NCBI GenBank assembly: GCA_964632005.1
Contig: CAZWAP010000042.1
Location: 1 to 20,563, forward strand
DNA from: CAZWAP01 sp964632005
Lineage (GTDB): Bacteria > Planctomycetota > Phycisphaerae > Sedimentisphaerales > Anaerobacaceae
Length of the DNA stretch: 20,563 nt
Direction of reading: 5' to 3'
Part shown: in pieces, positions 1 through 7,190 of the stretch
How the letters are laid out: each line of letters starts with the position of its first letter
Numbering within the stretch: the first letter of the stretch is position 1
Notes under the pieces: generated by a model
Database searches by the model: none
The model's input: only the letters and a program-made list of their open reading frames with translations
What the model was told of the DNA's origin: nothing
Program-made: the position numbers and the translations under genes

Positions 1-915
1 CCGCACATCAGGCAGGTCTGCTGGAACCTTTATCACCACGGGCCTGGATTGCTCTTCGGCCAGGTCGAGCAGGTGCAGCCGACCGCCGTTCTCAAATACG
101 ATTGCGTCCGGCCCGAGGCTGGGCCACTTGACGTCGTATTCAACGAAGTGCGTGACCTGGCGCGCCTTTTTTGTCGCAAGCTCGTATGCCCAGATGTTGA
201 GCTTCTTGTGCTCGTCGCGGTCGGAAAGAAAGTAGATCGTGTTGTGATACCACATAGGAACAGCATCGGTGCCCGCGAAGTCGGTAAGTCTCCAGGAAGT
301 GTTCTCAGTGAAATCATAGAGCCAGATGTCACTTGCCATGCCGCCGCGGTAGCGCTTCCAGGTGCGGAATTCGCGCGAGATGAACTGGAAGACCATCTGT
401 TTTCCGTCGGGACTGAACGATGCCAGCTCACCATAGGGCAACGGCAGGGTTTCGGGTATTCCACCGCCCACGGGCTGCTTGAAGAAGCGATTGAAGCGCT
501 TTGAGGGGCTGAACATACCGGAGCGGTAGAGGATGTTTTCGCCGTCGGGGTACCACTCGACTACGAGGTCCACGGCGGGATGGTGGGTAAGCCGTTCAGG
601 TGGGCCGCCATCGGCGCCAACGACATAGACATCGGTGTTTCCGTCATAGTTTCCGCTAAAAGCGATCTTTCGGCCGTCGGGCGAGAACTTGGGAAACATC
701 TCCTGGCCCTTTGGAGAGCTGAGTTTGCGTGCCAGCCCCCCTTCCCTCGCGACCGTCCAGAGGTCTCCGGCGTAGACAAATACTATACTGTCCGCCGAAA
801 CATCGGGGAACCGGAGCATCCTCGCATCGGGAATATCTGTCTGCTTTGCCTGCGCGAGAACCGCGTGCAACAGCAGACCCAAGAGAATTGTAGGTAAAAC
901 CGACAGACGCTTCAT
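1..915 (-). CDS. Tricorn-like secreted protease, N-terminal beta-propeller part (runs off the window)
   Basis: This minus-strand frame is open from an ATG at 915-913 to the window edge (305 codons) with no stop, so the gene is partial. Residues 1-24 form a signal peptide with a probable AQA cleavage site. The next stretch reads RFPDVSADSIVF and YAGDLWTV, which is typical of the N-terminal propeller of tricorn-type S41 peptidases. TolB/WD40-like blades follow, with repeated FSPDG-type motifs (near residues 72 and 166) and a LSDRDEH segment. The PDZ and catalytic domains would lie outside the window. A GAGGTGATT Shine-Dalgarno directly upstream supports this start. Tricorn homologues degrade oligopeptides. 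The divergent neighbour is a peptide transporter, which fits a role in peptide use. A plain TolB-like propeller protein without protease domains cannot be excluded from this part alone. Confidence 0.8.
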   Translation of the reverse strand, partial: MKRLSVLPTILLGLLLHAVLAQAKQTDIPDARMLRFPDVSADSIVFVYAGDLWTVAREGGLARKLSSPKGQEMFPKFSPDGRKIAFSGNYDGNTDVYVVGADGGPPERLTHHPAVDLVVEWYPDGENILYRSGMFSPSKRFNRFFKQPVGGGIPETLPLPYGELASFSPDGKQMVFQFISREFRTWKRYRGGMASDIWLYDFTENTSWRLTDFAGTDAVPMWYHNTIYFLSDRDEHKKLNIWAYELATKKARQVTHFVEYDVKWPSLGPDAIVFENGGRLHLLDLAEEQSRPVVIKVPADLPDVR

Positions 916-959
916 AACAATCACCTCGTCTTCGCAACGGAGCCGGTTGCCGAGCCGAA

Positions 960-988
960 ATCTTAACAGCTGCGAACACCGGAGGCAA
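960..988 (-). promoter_or_regulatory. Predicted sigma70-type promoter of the tricorn-like gene
   Basis: On the minus strand TTGCCT (988-983) is followed after exactly 17 bases by TAAGAT (965-960), about 45 bases upstream of the start codon. The match is by eye to a housekeeping promoter consensus. Confidence 0.45.
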
Positions 989-1032
989 GGCGGTTTTCTC
1001 GAAGCAAGACCGCCGATTCGGATATTTCCTCT

Positions 1033-1061
1033 TTGAACTTCGAGCAGCAAACATATAGGAT
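1033..1061 (+). promoter_or_regulatory. Predicted sigma70-type promoter of the POT transporter
   Basis: TTGAAC (1033-1038) and TAGGAT (1056-1061) are separated by 17 bases, giving a leader of roughly 88 bases before the start at 1156. This promoter points away from the one at 960-988. Confidence 0.45.
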
Positions 1062-1070
1062 ATGCTGGCG

Positions 1071-1109
1071 TGACGTCAAAATAAGCCGACTGCCCTTTTC
1101 GGCGAAAAG
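1071..1109. promoter_or_regulatory. Palindrome and small hairpin in the transporter leader
   Basis: The perfect 8-bp palindrome TGACGTCA lies at 1071-1078, near the expected transcription start. A perfect 6-bp stem (CTTTTC, loop GGC, GAAAAG) occupies 1095-1109. Either could be an operator or a leader structure. No known element was recognised. Confidence 0.2.
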
Positions 1110-1155
1110 CATAATAATCAGCGGTAATCAAGCTGTGGAATCAGAATGAGCAAGT

Positions 1156-2514
1156 ATGGCTAAGACGAAGTACCTGACGGCACCGACCGCCTCGGCAAAG
1201 ACCCCTGCGGGGATTCCGTACATCCTGGCGAACGAGTTGGGAGAGCGTTTCAGCTTCTACGGGATGCGGTGTATCCTCGTGTTCTTTATGACGCACCTTG
1301 TTGTCAACAGGGCGGGCGAACTGGCCCCGATGACCGAGGAACAAAGCAAGGTGTGGTTCCATCTGTTCGTTTCTGCGGTCTACTTCACACCGTTGATCGG
1401 GGCCTTGATCTCCGACATCTGGTTAGGCAAGTACAAGACCATCCTGGCCTTTTCAATACTGTACTGCTGCGGGTACGCAGCTCTGGCATTCAACCACACC
1501 CGTTTAGGGCTGGGGGCAGGGCTGGTCTTGATAGCGATCGGCTCGGGCGTGATCAAACCGTGCGTCTCGGCAAATGTGGGCGACCAGTTCGGCAAGACGA
1601 ACAAGCACCTGATGGCACGGATATACAGTTGGTTCTACCTGGCCATCAACATAGGCGCGTTCAGCTCTAATCTTCTGATACCTGAGCTGCTCGACAGATA
1701 CAATGCGACGGTGGCGTTCGGCGTGCCGGGCGGACTGATGGTGCTTTCGACGCTGGTTTTCTGGTCGGGCAGGAAGAAGTACGTGCACATTCCCCGCGCG
1801 GGCGCTTCGTTCGTGAAGAAGTGCTTCAGCGGTGACGGACTCAAGACGATCCTGAGGTTGGCGCTGATCTATGTTTTCGTTGCACCGTTCTGGGCGATGT
1901 TCGACCAGATGGATTCGTCGTGGATGCTGCAGGCCGAGAAAATGAACCGCCTCTGGCTGGGTCACGAGTGGCTCCCGACGCAGATCGTTGCGGTCAATCC
2001 GTTGGGGATAATCGTATTGATCCCAATATTCTCGTACGTGATCTACCCAGCGATAAACAGGGTATTCAGGTTGACGGCGCTGCGCAAGATCGGGCTTGGG
2101 CTGTTTCTGGCCGCTACGCCTTTCGTTGTAAACGCTTTTATCGAAGCAAGGATCATCGCCGGGGAGCAGCCGAGCATCGGCTGGCTGATCTTAGCATACG
2201 TACTGCTCACCTCGGCGGAGGTGATGGTTTCGATCACGTGCCTGGAGTTCTCGTACACCCAGGCGCCGAAGGAGATGAAATCGTTCATTATGGCGGTGTT
2301 TCTGTTGTCGATATCATTGGGCAACACCTTCACCGCTCTGGTCAACAGGTTCATCCAGAACGCGGACGGTTCAAGCAAACTAGAAGGGCCGAGCTATTTC
2401 TGGTTCTTCGTGGGGGTTATGTTAGTAACAGCGGTATTGTTCGTGCCCGTCGCCGCTCGCTACAAGACCAAGGAGTACATCCAGGCCGAGTCGCCGACAG
2501 ACTCGGGCGGATAA
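1156..2514 (+). CDS. POT/PTR2-family proton-dependent peptide transporter (MFS)
   Basis: This 452-residue polytopic inner-membrane protein belongs to the proton-coupled oligopeptide transporter family, which imports di- and tripeptides. Residues 27-36 give the ExxERFxxYG signature (ELGERFSFYG), essential in the family for proton coupling. Residues 82-97 carry the GALISDIWLGKYKTI loop motif, and the second PTR2 signature lies around residues 160-175 (FYLAINIGAF). KPCVSANVGDQF at 134-145 is also characteristic. The length is slightly short compared with many bacterial members (about 460-500). The start at 1156 has only a weak ribosome site. A five-codon ATG frame (1146-1163) overlaps it out of frame and might affect translation. 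The gene diverges from the tricorn-like protease, which suggests coupled peptide breakdown and uptake. The substrate is inferred from the family; some relatives carry other solutes. Confidence 0.9.
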   Translation: MAKTKYLTAPTASAKTPAGIPYILANELGERFSFYGMRCILVFFMTHLVVNRAGELAPMTEEQSKVWFHLFVSAVYFTPLIGALISDIWLGKYKTILAFSILYCCGYAALAFNHTRLGLGAGLVLIAIGSGVIKPCVSANVGDQFGKTNKHLMARIYSWFYLAINIGAFSSNLLIPELLDRYNATVAFGVPGGLMVLSTLVFWSGRKKYVHIPRAGASFVKKCFSGDGLKTILRLALIYVFVAPFWAMFDQMDSSWMLQAEKMNRLWLGHEWLPTQIVAVNPLGIIVLIPIFSYVIYPAINRVFRLTALRKIGLGLFLAATPFVVNAFIEARIIAGEQPSIGWLILAYVLLTSAEVMVSITCLEFSYTQAPKEMKSFIMAVFLLSISLGNTFTALVNRFIQNADGSSKLEGPSYFWFFVGVMLVTAVLFVPVAARYKTKEYIQAESPTDSGG

Positions 2515-2577
2515 GGCCGAGCTCGCTGCGCAAGGCCCTCCAGATGTGGACGCATCGATTTTGCGGAATTTGTTTGC

Positions 2578-3210
2578 CTAAAGTTCCTTGATCAGTATTC
2601 GGCGGACCAGAATTTTCATCGGGCCGAACTGGCTGCCGGGATGGACCTGGAAACCAATCTTGCCGGAATCCGTGGTCTTGTCGCGGACATCACCGACCTT
2701 CTTGCCGTTCAGCCAGATTTGAATGCGGTCGCCTTCGGCCCGGATCTTCATCGTGTTCCACCCATCGCGGTTGACGAGAGACCCGTCTTCGTTCATCGAG
2801 AGGAACATTTTCCCGGGACAATAAAGCGTGCCCGAGTAGCAAACGGGTTTTTTCCATTCGAGGATGTCGGCCTGGTAGGCCTTCCGGGGTGACTGATAGC
2901 GGAACCAGATCCCGGAATTGCAGGGCCACTCCGCGCGGTACGTACAGATCAACTCGAAGTTCCTGAATGCCCGGGTCGTGAACAGGTCGCCGGGCTCGTT
3001 CTTTTCGCCCTGCGTACCGATGAGCAGACCGTCTCTTACCACCCATCTGGCGCCGCCGGTAGGTTCCCAGCCGGCAAGGTCCTTGCCGTTAAACAGGGGT
3101 ACAAAACCAGCCCTGTCGCCTTCTGTTTCGCGGGGACTCGCGTCCGCACCCAGGATTAGCAGGACCAGCAGGCCTAAGATCATGGTTTTCGCTTCGCTTC
3201 GGCTTGTCAT
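2578..3210 (-). CDS. Exported DUF1080 (3-keto-disaccharide hydrolase-type) protein
   Basis: This 210-residue protein has a signal peptide (residues about 1-25, hydrophobic core MILGLLVLLILGA) followed by one DUF1080 domain, a concanavalin-like beta-sandwich. The hallmark opening LFNGKDLAGWEP is at residues 39-50, and the closing part has a DRIQIWLNGKKVGD strand typical of the family. Some DUF1080 proteins hydrolyse or cleave 3-keto glycosides made by Gfo/Idh-type oxidoreductases; others are uncharacterised, and no catalytic residue can be assigned here. The start at 3210 is favoured by AGGGAG six bases upstream. Met10 (3183) is an alternative that would still leave a signal peptide. The gene is monocistronic and convergent with the transporter, with a 63-bp gap. 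Gfo/Idh and TIM-barrel partners lie about 7 kb away. Confidence 0.85.
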   Translation of the reverse strand: MTSRSEAKTMILGLLVLLILGADASPRETEGDRAGFVPLFNGKDLAGWEPTGGARWVVRDGLLIGTQGEKNEPGDLFTTRAFRNFELICTYRAEWPCNSGIWFRYQSPRKAYQADILEWKKPVCYSGTLYCPGKMFLSMNEDGSLVNRDGWNTMKIRAEGDRIQIWLNGKKVGDVRDKTTDSGKIGFQVHPGSQFGPMKILVRRILIKEL

Positions 3211-3254
3211 TTTGCACTCCCTTTCAGACGATAATGGTCACTGTCGATGCATCA

Positions 3255-3297
3255 GCGTATACGCCCTGTTAATACTCCAGCTCTGCAGTATACGCAG
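3255..3297. promoter_or_regulatory. Pair of GTATAC-centred palindromes upstream of the DUF1080 gene
   Basis: GCGTATACGC (3255-3264, perfect) and CTGCAGTATACGCAG (3283-3297, near-perfect) have centres 31 bp apart, about three helical turns. They flank a possible minus-strand -10 element TATTAA (3274-3269). The layout suggests binding of a dimeric regulator, but no regulator is identified. Confidence 0.25.
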
Positions 3298-3403
3298 ACA
3301 GCCAGCCGGTGCAAGGACGAAATCGGCTGGCAAGTCGGTCGGGGCCTCGCCCTCGCCGAACGAAAAAAACGGCAATCACCCATTTTTTGTGGACCCCAGG
3401 TAC

Positions 3404-3432
3404 TTGCAGGGGCGAGATTGGTATGGTAACAT
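3404..3432 (+). promoter_or_regulatory. Predicted promoter of tRNA-Ala
   Basis: TTGCAG (3404-3409) and TAACAT (3427-3432) are spaced by 17 bases. The expected transcription start lies a few bases before the tRNA at 3444. Confidence 0.45.
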
Positions 3433-3443
3433 ATTTGCTTGAC

Positions 3444-3516
<73 letters not shown>

Positions 3517-3632
3517 GTCCCACAAACTCCTTCCATCAAAAAGTTTCTGCGAAATCATTCTCGTGCCTGTGGCCGGGCTGTCGCTGGGCACGGCGGAGAG
3601 GTCGGCTGCGTACCATCCCGGTGGATAACGTC

Positions 3633-3661
3633 TTGCACTCTTTACTCCGACGTGGTACATA
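3633..3661 (+). promoter_or_regulatory. Predicted promoter of tRNA-Arg
   Basis: TTGCAC (3633-3638) and TACATA (3656-3661) have a 17-base spacer and sit 17 bases before the tRNA. The design matches the tRNA-Ala promoter, so the two tRNAs are probably separate transcripts. Confidence 0.5.
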
Positions 3662-3678
3662 AAGCTAAAGTTATATCA

Positions 3679-3752
3679 GCGCCCGTAGCTCAGTAGGATA
3701 GAGCATCGGTTTCCTAAACCGGAGGTCGCAGGTTCGAATCCTGCCGGGCGTA
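3679..3752 (+). tRNA. tRNA-Arg(CCT)
   Basis: This 74-base cloverleaf has acceptor stem GCGCCCG/CGGGCGT and D arm GCTC/GAGC. The anticodon stem TCGGT/ACCGG encloses loop TTCCTAA, with anticodon CCT reading AGG codons. The T loop is TTCGAAT. No CCA is encoded. Confidence 0.95.
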
Positions 3753-3777
3753 GTTTTCTTCCATCAGAAACAGCGAG

Positions 3778-3794
3778 GGGCGTCTCGCCTTTTT
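3778..3794 (+). terminator. Possible weak terminator after tRNA-Arg
   Basis: GGGCG, loop TCT and CGCCT form a short stem running into a run of five T, 25 bases after the tRNA. The stem is only 4-5 bp. Confidence 0.35.
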
Positions 3795-4153
3795 CTCAGT
3801 CTAACATCTGCTTAGGGCGTTATCTTGTACATATGCGATGCCCCTTTGAATCTTGCCATGGTCCGGCCGGTGCAGGGGCTTGTGGGCAAGATCACGGCAC
3901 CATAATGCCGGCAAGAAGATTGAATCTTTGGATGAGCAGCAGGATCGTACCAGTCGGCGTTCTCCACAGCCGTCTTGGTCAACGGACCGGGCGGACACGT
4001 TCGTGGCCGCTTTCAAAGCCCCTGTGGCCGTTGGTTTTAAGCGCCCCTTGACCCGGTGGAAAGTCTACCTAACTTTTCCCTCGTTTGTGCCCCGAGCCAG
4101 AAGGCTACCAGCACGGATGGGTCTATAGTCGGAGTTTGGACCGTCGTCCAATC

Positions 4154-4187
4154 GAGCTTTTGTGTCGGCGAAGCGACACAAAAACTC
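4154..4187. terminator. Long hairpin between convergent tRNAs, possible bidirectional terminator
   Basis: TTTTGTGTCG (4158-4167) pairs perfectly with CGACACAAAA (4174-4183) around loop GCGAAG. Three further G-C/A-T pairs (4154-4156 with 4185-4187) follow after one mismatch. Because the stem ends in T4 and A4 arms, it could terminate transcription from either side. Nothing in it matches a known small RNA. Confidence 0.45.
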
Positions 4188-4402
4188 TTAATTCTTTGTG
4201 GGCTCTCTCGCAAACCAGCTTACAAAAAACTTGCAAAAAAGCCTGACCTTTATAGGCAACCGTCGTCCGCAATTGGCCATAGGCGAAAGAGACAACCGCC
4301 CGCGATCGGGCAAGGCGAGCAGGCCGGTAAGCCCTTGCAGGTGGCAGATTTAGGAGCGCGAAGGAGCGGATTGTCATCTGCTGGCGAAGGGCAAAAACCT
4401 AA

Positions 4403-4475
4403 TGGGCGATGCAGGATTCGAACCTGCGACCGGCTGATTAAGAGTCAGCTGCTCTGCCAGCTGAGCTAATCGCCC
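4403..4475 (-). tRNA. tRNA-Lys(CTT)
   Basis: On the minus strand this is a 73-base cloverleaf. The acceptor GGGCGAT pairs with ATCGCCC, with discriminator A. The D arm is GCTC/GAGC. The anticodon stem GCTGA/TCAGC encloses loop CTCTTAA, with anticodon CTT. The T loop is TTCGAAT. No CCA is encoded. It faces the other two tRNA genes. Confidence 0.95.
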
Positions 4476-4891
4476 TAACCTGTTCTGTTTAAGGCAGTTA
4501 TGGACGTCATCCTCCCTCTGTGGATGACCAACCACAATCCCCGATTACAACCGGGCTGCCGTTTACATCTTTAGCACTGGGGCCAAAAACTCTGCCCCAG
4601 AGTCAGAATCAGCCCCAAAAAGCTATCGCTTCCTGGCCGATTTTTCCTTACTCTACGGCGTGCCGGCCGGTATTGCAAGAAAATTCAGGGCAGGTTTCCA
4701 CCTGTACCTTCCTGGGAGCGGTCCGGCCGCTACAAGCTGCCTGTCGCCGGCTGAACCGCCCCGCCGGCCAGGCAATATATCCCCTTGAAAAATTTGAACC
4801 CTCGCGTGAATTTATCGAATGCCGTCGCCAAGATTCCTGCTACCATATATGCTGGACAGACGGTTAAATTCGCAATGGGAACGGCCTGTGA
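4476..4891. other. 416-bp intergenic region upstream of the kinase gene
   Basis: A GTG-started frame at 4520-4867 has no ribosome site and no recognisable family, so no gene is called. Two perfect 7-bp stem-loops are present: GTCATCC/GGATGAC at 4506-4528, and CTGGGGC/GCCCCAG at 4577-4600. No convincing -35/-10 pair for the kinase was found. Confidence 0.45.
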
Positions 4892-6217
4892 ATGGCTCAA
4901 TCAACTAATCTAAACAGAACCTCGCGCCGCTCGGCCCTGCGTCTGAGCCGTGGCCGACGGCTCGGCAAGTACCGCCTGGCAACCTGCCTCGCTCGGGGTG
5001 GAAGTTGCGAGGTCTGGAAGGCCAGGGATACCGTTGAAGGAATTTGGGTCGCCCTGAAGATCCCGCTCGTCGGGCTCGATGGGCAGCGCGACAATCAGAC
5101 CCTCCTGCGTGAGGTCCGCTTAGTGGCGCGACTACGCCACCCCCACATTATGCCGGTCAAGAACGCCGATCTCATCGACGGCCACGCGGTCCTCGCTACC
5201 GAGCTGTCCGTGGGAACGCTTGACGACTGCTCAAGACCAATGTCCCCACGCAGGATAATCTCGATCATCGCCCAGGTACTCGACGGACTGGCCCACGCCC
5301 ATCGCAGAAGACTCGTTCACTGCGACGTGACCCCCGGCAACATCTTTCTCTTTCCGAACGGCAGGGCTGCTCTTGGCGACTTCGGAATAGGCCTTAGAGT
5401 TACAGGCAGAATGAAAACCGTCGACGAGTTCGGCACACCTGGCTACGTTGCTCCCGAGCAGGCCTACGGCAAACCCACGTACCGCAGTGACTGCTTTGCC
5501 GTCGCGCTTATACTCTACGAATTCCTCACTGGCGTCCTGCCCAAGTGGCCCTTCCACTGGCCGCCCAAAGGATACGAGCGGCTGCGCAAGCGGACCAGCC
5601 TCGCCTTCACCGCCTTTCTCAAGCGCGGCCTTGCGGTGGATCCTGGCAAGAGATTCCCGAACGCCGACAGGATGCTCACGGCAATGCTTCAGGCACTGCC
5701 CAAGAACCTCCAAACGCCCCTTGTACTGGAATCCGCCAACGGCAGAACGCCCCACTGGCGCCGACTCCGTCGCGATGCATTCTTGGGGAAATACCAGAAG
5801 GTCCTGGCCGGCCTGTCCCGCTGCGCCGATTGCGGCGAACCTATCGCCGAGACAATGCTCTGCTGTCCCTGGTGCGGCAGTGAAAAAAACCGCTTCCAGG
5901 AAAACTCCACCTTCACGCACCTCTGCCCGTATTGCCACAGCGGCGTGCTGCCCGAATGGCGTTTCTGCCCGTGGTGCTACAGCCCCGCCTTTGAGTCTCC
6001 CGCAGAAAAACGCACGCCGGGCGTCCGGTACCACGCCCGATGCCAGCACTGCCGCGGCAAACTCATGCGGTTTATGCGATATTGCCCCTGGTGCCACCGC
6101 AAGGTACGTCGGCCGTGGCAGGTCCGGCCCTTCCCCGAAATATGCACACGCTGCGGCTGGTCGGTCGATAGTACGTTCTGGAATTATTGTCCCTGGTGCA
6201 AACAAACGCTGGTATGA
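4892..6217 (+). CDS. Ser/Thr protein kinase with four C-terminal zinc ribbons
   Basis: This 441-residue protein has a Hanks-type kinase domain at about residues 27-268. Visible elements are a degenerate glycine loop (ARGGSCEVWKA, 34-44), the ATP-binding lysine in VALK (K56), the helix-C Glu74, the catalytic loop HCDVTPGN (143-150, D145), DFG (163-165) and the GTPGYVAPE activation end (181-189). The usual HRD arginine is Cys144, so this is a non-RD kinase, and the catalytic-loop lysine is Thr147. From residue 311 four CxxC...CPWC zinc ribbons follow (311-328, 345-362, 384-401, 418-436), eight CxxC knuckles in all. No transmembrane helix is evident, so the protein should be cytoplasmic. A PP2C gene follows after 24 bp, probably in the same transcript, and a sigma factor comes next. 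Kinase activity is inferred; the zinc ribbons may bind a nucleic acid, a partner or a redox signal. Confidence 0.92.
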   Translation: MAQSTNLNRTSRRSALRLSRGRRLGKYRLATCLARGGSCEVWKARDTVEGIWVALKIPLVGLDGQRDNQTLLREVRLVARLRHPHIMPVKNADLIDGHAVLATELSVGTLDDCSRPMSPRRIISIIAQVLDGLAHAHRRRLVHCDVTPGNIFLFPNGRAALGDFGIGLRVTGRMKTVDEFGTPGYVAPEQAYGKPTYRSDCFAVALILYEFLTGVLPKWPFHWPPKGYERLRKRTSLAFTAFLKRGLAVDPGKRFPNADRMLTAMLQALPKNLQTPLVLESANGRTPHWRRLRRDAFLGKYQKVLAGLSRCADCGEPIAETMLCCPWCGSEKNRFQENSTFTHLCPYCHSGVLPEWRFCPWCYSPAFESPAEKRTPGVRYHARCQHCRGKLMRFMRYCPWCHRKVRRPWQVRPFPEICTRCGWSVDSTFWNYCPWCKQTLV

Positions 6218-6241
6218 TCTGCCGGGTGCGGGTACACAGAA

Positions 6242-7030
6242 GTGACCGAGAACGGAATTGACACTTCAGATGCCTCTTTTGGTTTCCACTGGGCCGGCCA
6301 GACCCACATCGGCAAGCTCCGCGAGGAAAACCAGGATACATTCTTTGCTGACCCCGACGTGCCCCTCTTCCTTGTTGCCGACGGCATGGGCGGACACAGG
6401 GGAGGAGCGCTCGCGTCAAAAACCATCGCCGAGAACCTGCCCGTGATGATCGAAAACGCCCTTGCTCGCCTCAAGGTCGGCGCCCCGGCCACCATAAGGG
6501 CCCTGCTCAAAAAGACCATCGCCGAGCAAAGCAGGCAACTCCATCTTGAGGGAACCAGCGAAACCGGCTTCAAGGATATGGGCGCCACCATCGTCCTCGC
6601 CCTGCTGCGCCATGACCGCTGTTTCATCGCAAACCTCGGCGACAGCAGGGCTTATCTGCTCCGCAACCAGCGTCTCACCCAGCTTACCCGCGACCACTCC
6701 GTGGTATCCGAACTCATCGAGCAGGGGCGAATCAACCCCGAAGATGCTGGCACTCATCGGGCGCTCGGCCAAATCACGCGGTACGTCGGCATGGAAGAAA
6801 AGACCGTTCCCCACATCCGCTCGTTCACTCTCAAGAAGGCCGACAGGATCCTGCTTTGCACCGACGGCCTGACCGACATGCTCGAGCAGGCCACCCTCGC
6901 TGAGCTGCTCAAGAACCACAGCCAACCTAAACAGGCCTGCTGTGCACTCGTCAGCGCGGCCAACGACGCCGGCGGCTACGACAACATCACCGCCCTCGTC
7001 ATTGATTGGGGGGGGGCCCAATTCCGCTGA
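6242..7030 (+). CDS. PP2C-family (PPM) protein phosphatase
   Basis: This 262-residue cytoplasmic metal-dependent phosphatase should remove phosphates from Ser/Thr residues, most simply those placed by the kinase just upstream. The family motifs appear in order: REENQD (27-32, metal ligand D32), VADGMGG (45-51, D47), GATIVLAL (114-121), NLGDSRAYL (131-139), LTRDHS (148-153), LLCTDGLTD (204-212, D208) and YDNIT (246-250, D247). The length is normal for a single-domain member. The start is a GTG at 6242; the conserved domain begins about 15 residues later, so a slightly later start is possible. The 24-bp gap to the kinase gene indicates an operon. A 160-bp gap with its own promoter separates it from the sigma factor gene. 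Confidence 0.93.
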   Translation: MTENGIDTSDASFGFHWAGQTHIGKLREENQDTFFADPDVPLFLVADGMGGHRGGALASKTIAENLPVMIENALARLKVGAPATIRALLKKTIAEQSRQLHLEGTSETGFKDMGATIVLALLRHDRCFIANLGDSRAYLLRNQRLTQLTRDHSVVSELIEQGRINPEDAGTHRALGQITRYVGMEEKTVPHIRSFTLKKADRILLCTDGLTDMLEQATLAELLKNHSQPKQACCALVSAANDAGGYDNITALVIDWGGAQFR

Positions 7031-7135
7031 CAAACCCGAGCAACCCCGCTCAGGTCAAAATGAATCCCACCAAGCACCAAACTGTCCCAGAGCGAATTTA
7101 GTGCCCGCAAATTTTTCCCGCCGAGCTTTTTCCTT

Positions 7136-7164
7136 TTTAGCCTGCGATTCAGCAACGCTATAAT
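7136..7164 (+). promoter_or_regulatory. Predicted promoter of the membrane sigma factor gene
   Basis: A perfect TATAAT (7159-7164) is preceded after 17 bases by a weak TTTAGC (7136-7141). The resulting leader would be about 20 bases, with GTGGGG as a possible ribosome site eight bases before the ATG. This suggests the sigma gene can be transcribed apart from the kinase and phosphatase. Confidence 0.5.
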
Positions 7165-7190
7165 ACAACCCAACCAGTGGGGTCCAATCT

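Larger units (their letters stand above)
3753..4402. other. 650-bp region between convergent tRNA genes, no gene supported
   Basis: No frame here resembles a known protein or has a convincing start site. It holds two terminator-like hairpins (listed separately) and a GCCCG-CGAT-CGGGC stem-loop at 4298-4311. A TTTTT run on the minus strand directly follows tRNA-Lys at 4397-4393. Confidence 0.5.

Noticed and set aside
4520..4867. A 115-codon plus-strand frame before the kinase gene.
   Set aside because: GTG start without ribosome site, no recognisable family, and composition unlike neighbouring genes.
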